A DNA stretch of 6,027 nucleotides from an uncultured bacterium. GTDB taxonomy: Bacteria > Methylomirabilota > Methylomirabilia > Rokubacteriales > CSP1-6. The translations under genes and the position numbers were made by a program. Shown piece by piece: positions 4,101 to 6,027 of this stretch; within the stretch, counting starts at the first letter, position 1, and every line of letters begins with the position of its first letter. The stretch is from contig CAMLFJ010000227.1 in NCBI GenBank assembly GCA_946479205.1, forward strand, positions 1 through 6,027, given 5' to 3'. The notes under the pieces are model-generated. The model did not search any database, was not told the origin of the DNA, and was given only the letters and a program-made list of their open reading frames with translations.

Positions 4101-6027
4101 TCAATCCAGGAACGGCAGCACCACGAGCGCGTCGGGCTCGAGCCCGGCCCGCTCGCAGATCGCCTGGGCTTTCAGGAGGAACTCTTCCGCCCGGGCCTCG
4201 TCGCCCAGGTCCAGGTGCACGGTGGCGAGGCCATCGTAGCAGGGAAACAGCAGCTGCGGCTCGTCGGCCTCCTCGGCGAGCGCGAGCGCTTCCTGGTAGT
4301 GCGCGATCGCGCGCGTCGGATCGCCGTGACACTGGTAGATCTGGCCGAGCACGATGAGGGGCACCGCGAGGTGGTCGAGCTGCCCGAGGCGCCGGTCGAG
4401 ATCGATCGCGGCGTGCGCGGCGCCGACGCCCTGCTCGTCGCAGCGGTTGGTGAGCGCGCAGTAGGCGACCGCGAGATTCGCGTAGAGGCGCGACTGGAAC
4501 CCGAGGTCGCCGATCTTCTTGGCCATCTCGAGGCCGGCCGCGCAGGTCTCGATCGCCCGCGCCGGATCGAGCGTGCTGTAGAGCACGCTCAGGTTGGCGA
4601 GCCCGCGACAGGCCGCCTGCAGCAGCTCGTGCTCCCGGGCGAGGGCCACGCTGCGCTCGATGTGCTCGACCGCCTCTTCCAGCCGGCCCAGGCGGGCCAG
4701 GGCCACCCCGAGGGTGTTGTGGCTCTGCGCGGCGGCGGTCGCCGCTTCGACACGCCCGGCCGCGCCGAGCGCGGGATCGACGGCGAGACGCTCGGCGTGG
4801 AGCCGGGCCTGCTCCGCCCACTCGACGGCCCGCTGGCTCTCGCCGCTGCGGAAGGCCAGCCGGCCCATCTCCTGGTAGAGGTGCGCCCCCTCGATGTGCT
4901 CGCGATCGGCGCCGAGCAGGGCGAGGCCGGTCTCGAAGCACTGGAGCGCCCGCGCCCGCGCGCCCGCGTCCCAGTGCAGACCCCCCATCTTCCGAAGGAC
5001 CCGCGCCTGCGCGGGCGCGTCCGCCGCCGCGCGATACCCGGCCTCGACGAGCTCGTACTCGCCGAGGGCGGCGGCCCGCCGCCCGGTCGGGCCGAGCAGA
5101 TCGGCCATGCGCTCCCGGGCCACCAGCCGCTCGGCGTCGACGTCGTCGCAGTGCTCGAGCGCGTCGAGAACCCGCCGGTAGTGCCCGATCGCATCCGCGT
5201 TGGCGTACACGCCGCGCGCCCAGTCGCCAGCCGCCATCAGGTAGCGCGCACCGCGTCGCTTGTCGGCGCCGAGGGACCAGTGGTGGCCGAGCGTCTCCAG
5301 CCGCTCGAGGTTCTCCGGAGCGCCCGCGTTCTCCGCCTCGAGGACCGTGCCCACCCGGGTGTGCAGCTCGGTTCGCCGCGCCACGAGGATGTTCTGGTAC
5401 ACGATCTCCTGGAGGAGCCCGTGGCGAAACCGATGATCCGGTCCCGGGGTGACCAGGTCGGCGCGCACGAGCGCGTCGAGGGCCGCGTCGACCCCGGCGG
5501 GCTCGGCCGAGGCCGCCCGGAGCAGCGACACCTCGAAGCGCGGGCCGATCACCGCCGCCTCCTGGATGACCCGGCGCTCGGTGGGGTCGAGGCGGTCCAG
5601 GCGCGCGAGCAACAGCCCGTGCAGCGTGGACGGCACCTGCGCGGCCCCGGCCTCCGCGGCGCAGCGCCACGTCAGGCCGGCGCGGACCAGCACGCCCGCC
5701 GCGACCAGCGCGCGCACCACCTCCTCGAGGTACAGCGGGTTGCCCCCGGCCCGCTCCAGGATCAGGTTGCGCAGCTGCTCCGGGAAGAGCGCCGTCGCGT
5801 CCCCGAACCAGGCGGCCAGGAGATCCTCGCTGCCCGCCCGTGACAACGGCATGACCTCGATCGCGGTGTGCGGGGCCCGGCTGGTGCCGAGCGAGTCCGG
5901 CTCGAGCGTCGGCCGATACATCAGGAGCAGCAGGAGCGGGTGCTCGGCGAGACCGTCCGCGACCGCGCCCAGCAGCTCGATGGAGGCGGCGTCGGCCCAG
6001 TGCAGGTCCTCGACGACCAGCACCAGC
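4101..6027 (-). CDS. AAA-ATPase/TPR protein, likely C-terminal part of an adenylate/guanylate cyclase- or LuxR-type signalling protein (N-terminus outside window)
   Basis: The frame is open to the window edge, so only the C-terminal part (about 641 residues) is seen; the GTG at 6021-6023 is an internal Val of the Walker B strand, not a start. Numbering from that Val, residues 2-11 (LVVEDLHWAD) are the Walker B motif of the AAA_16/STAND-like ATPases. LLLLLMYRP (30-38) is the sensor strand and RAGGNPLYLEEVVRAL (91-106) a conserved lid motif. FRHGLLQEIVYQNIL (199-213) is the helical-domain signature common in cyclase-associated ATPases. Residues about 260-627 are roughly nine TPR-like helical hairpins, for example SHNTLGVALARLGRLEEAVE (434-453) and IVLGQIYQCHGDPTRAIAHY (557-576). 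These TPRs probably bind protein partners. The Walker A motif and any catalytic or DNA-binding domain lie beyond 6027. In relatives an N-terminal class III cyclase domain is common; a kinase or DNA-binding domain is possible. The peroxiredoxin-like gene follows by 25 nt. Confidence 0.88.
   Translation of the reverse strand, partial: LVLVVEDLHWADAASIELLGAVADGLAEHPLLLLLMYRPTLEPDSLGTSRAPHTAIEVMPLSRAGSEDLLAAWFGDATALFPEQLRNLILERAGGNPLYLEEVVRALVAAGVLVRAGLTWRCAAEAGAAQVPSTLHGLLLARLDRLDPTERRVIQEAAVIGPRFEVSLLRAASAEPAGVDAALDALVRADLVTPGPDHRFRHGLLQEIVYQNILVARRTELHTRVGTVLEAENAGAPENLERLETLGHHWSLGADKRRGARYLMAAGDWARGVYANADAIGHYRRVLDALEHCDDVDAERLVARERMADLLGPTGRRAAALGEYELVEAGYRAAADAPAQARVLRKMGGLHWDAGARARALQCFETGLALLGADREHIEGAHLYQEMGRLAFRSGESQRAVEWAEQARLHAERLAVDPALGAAGRVEAATAAAQSHNTLGVALARLGRLEEAVEHIERSVALAREHELLQAACRGLANLSVLYSTLDPARAIETCAAGLEMAKKIGDLGFQSRLYANLAVAYCALTNRCDEQGVGAAHAAIDLDRRLGQLDHLAVPLIVLGQIYQCHGDPTRAIAHYQEALALAEEADEPQLLFPCYDGLATVHLDLGDEARAEEFLLKAQAICERAGLEPDALVVLPFLD

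Noticed and set aside
4014..5843. Plus-strand open frame of 609 codons opposite the ATPase/TPR gene.
   Set aside because: Its translation is Arg/Glu/Gly/Val-rich with no recognisable motif, while the minus strand encodes a clear Walker B, GNPLYLEE and TPR protein. Long antisense frames are expected in GC-rich coding DNA.
6021..6023. GTG as start codon of the ATPase/TPR gene.
   Set aside because: It falls within the hydrophobic Walker B strand (LVLVVEDLHW), and the frame stays open upstream to the window edge, so it is an internal Val codon.

Overview
This is a very GC-rich window (roughly 70% by eye, not counted) of compact bacterial chromosome. It holds six protein-coding genes plus the tail of a seventh's neighbour set: two are cut by the window edges and five are complete. 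Codon use is strongly G/C-ending throughout, with no obvious compositional break, and no tRNA, rRNA, insertion sequence or CRISPR array is visible. The gene types suggest an environmental, probably soil, high-GC bacterium: an enolase-superfamily sugar-acid or muconate-type enzyme, an aldo/keto reductase, an AhpD-like protein, a GlxA-type regulator and a large AAA-ATPase/TPR protein of the kind often fused to adenylate/guanylate cyclases. Candidatus Rokubacteria/Methylomirabilota, Myxococcota or another high-GC lineage would all fit; the sequence alone does not settle it.

Layout. Positions 1-186 (+) are the C-terminal end of a mandelate racemase/muconate lactonizing enzyme-type protein. It converges on an aldo/keto reductase (289-1182, -), with a GC-rich hairpin between the two stop codons. 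The reductase is divergent from a small carboxymuconolactone decarboxylase/AhpD-family protein (1276-1605, +); their 93-bp shared gap contains a palindromic GTATAC that could serve as a -10 element in both directions. The AhpD-like gene converges on a block of four minus-strand genes, with a perfect 13-bp inverted repeat at the junction.

The minus-strand block, in transcription order, is: a large ATPase/TPR protein whose N-terminus lies beyond position 6027; a peroxiredoxin-like protein with a CPFC motif (3407-4075), 25 nt downstream with its own strong Shine-Dalgarno sequence; a 91-bp gap; a GlxA-family DJ-1/PfpI-AraC transcriptional regulator (2326-3315); and, 26 nt later, a stand-alone DJ-1/PfpI enzyme resembling isonitrile hydratase (1637-2299). 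The ATPase-peroxiredoxin pair and the regulator-DJ-1 pair look like two transcription units. The gap between them carries a four-run G-quadruplex motif right at the peroxiredoxin stop codon and a cluster of short direct and inverted repeats that could be the regulator's operator.

How the genes work together is only partly inferable. The GlxA-type regulator probably controls its downstream DJ-1 paralogue. The ATPase/TPR protein and the peroxiredoxin-like protein are probably co-expressed. The AhpD-like and peroxiredoxin-like proteins are both CxxC thiol proteins, but they sit in separate transcription units. I see no clearly new multi-gene system; the most interesting unexplained structure is in the 3316-3406 gap and the 1183-1275 divergent promoter region.
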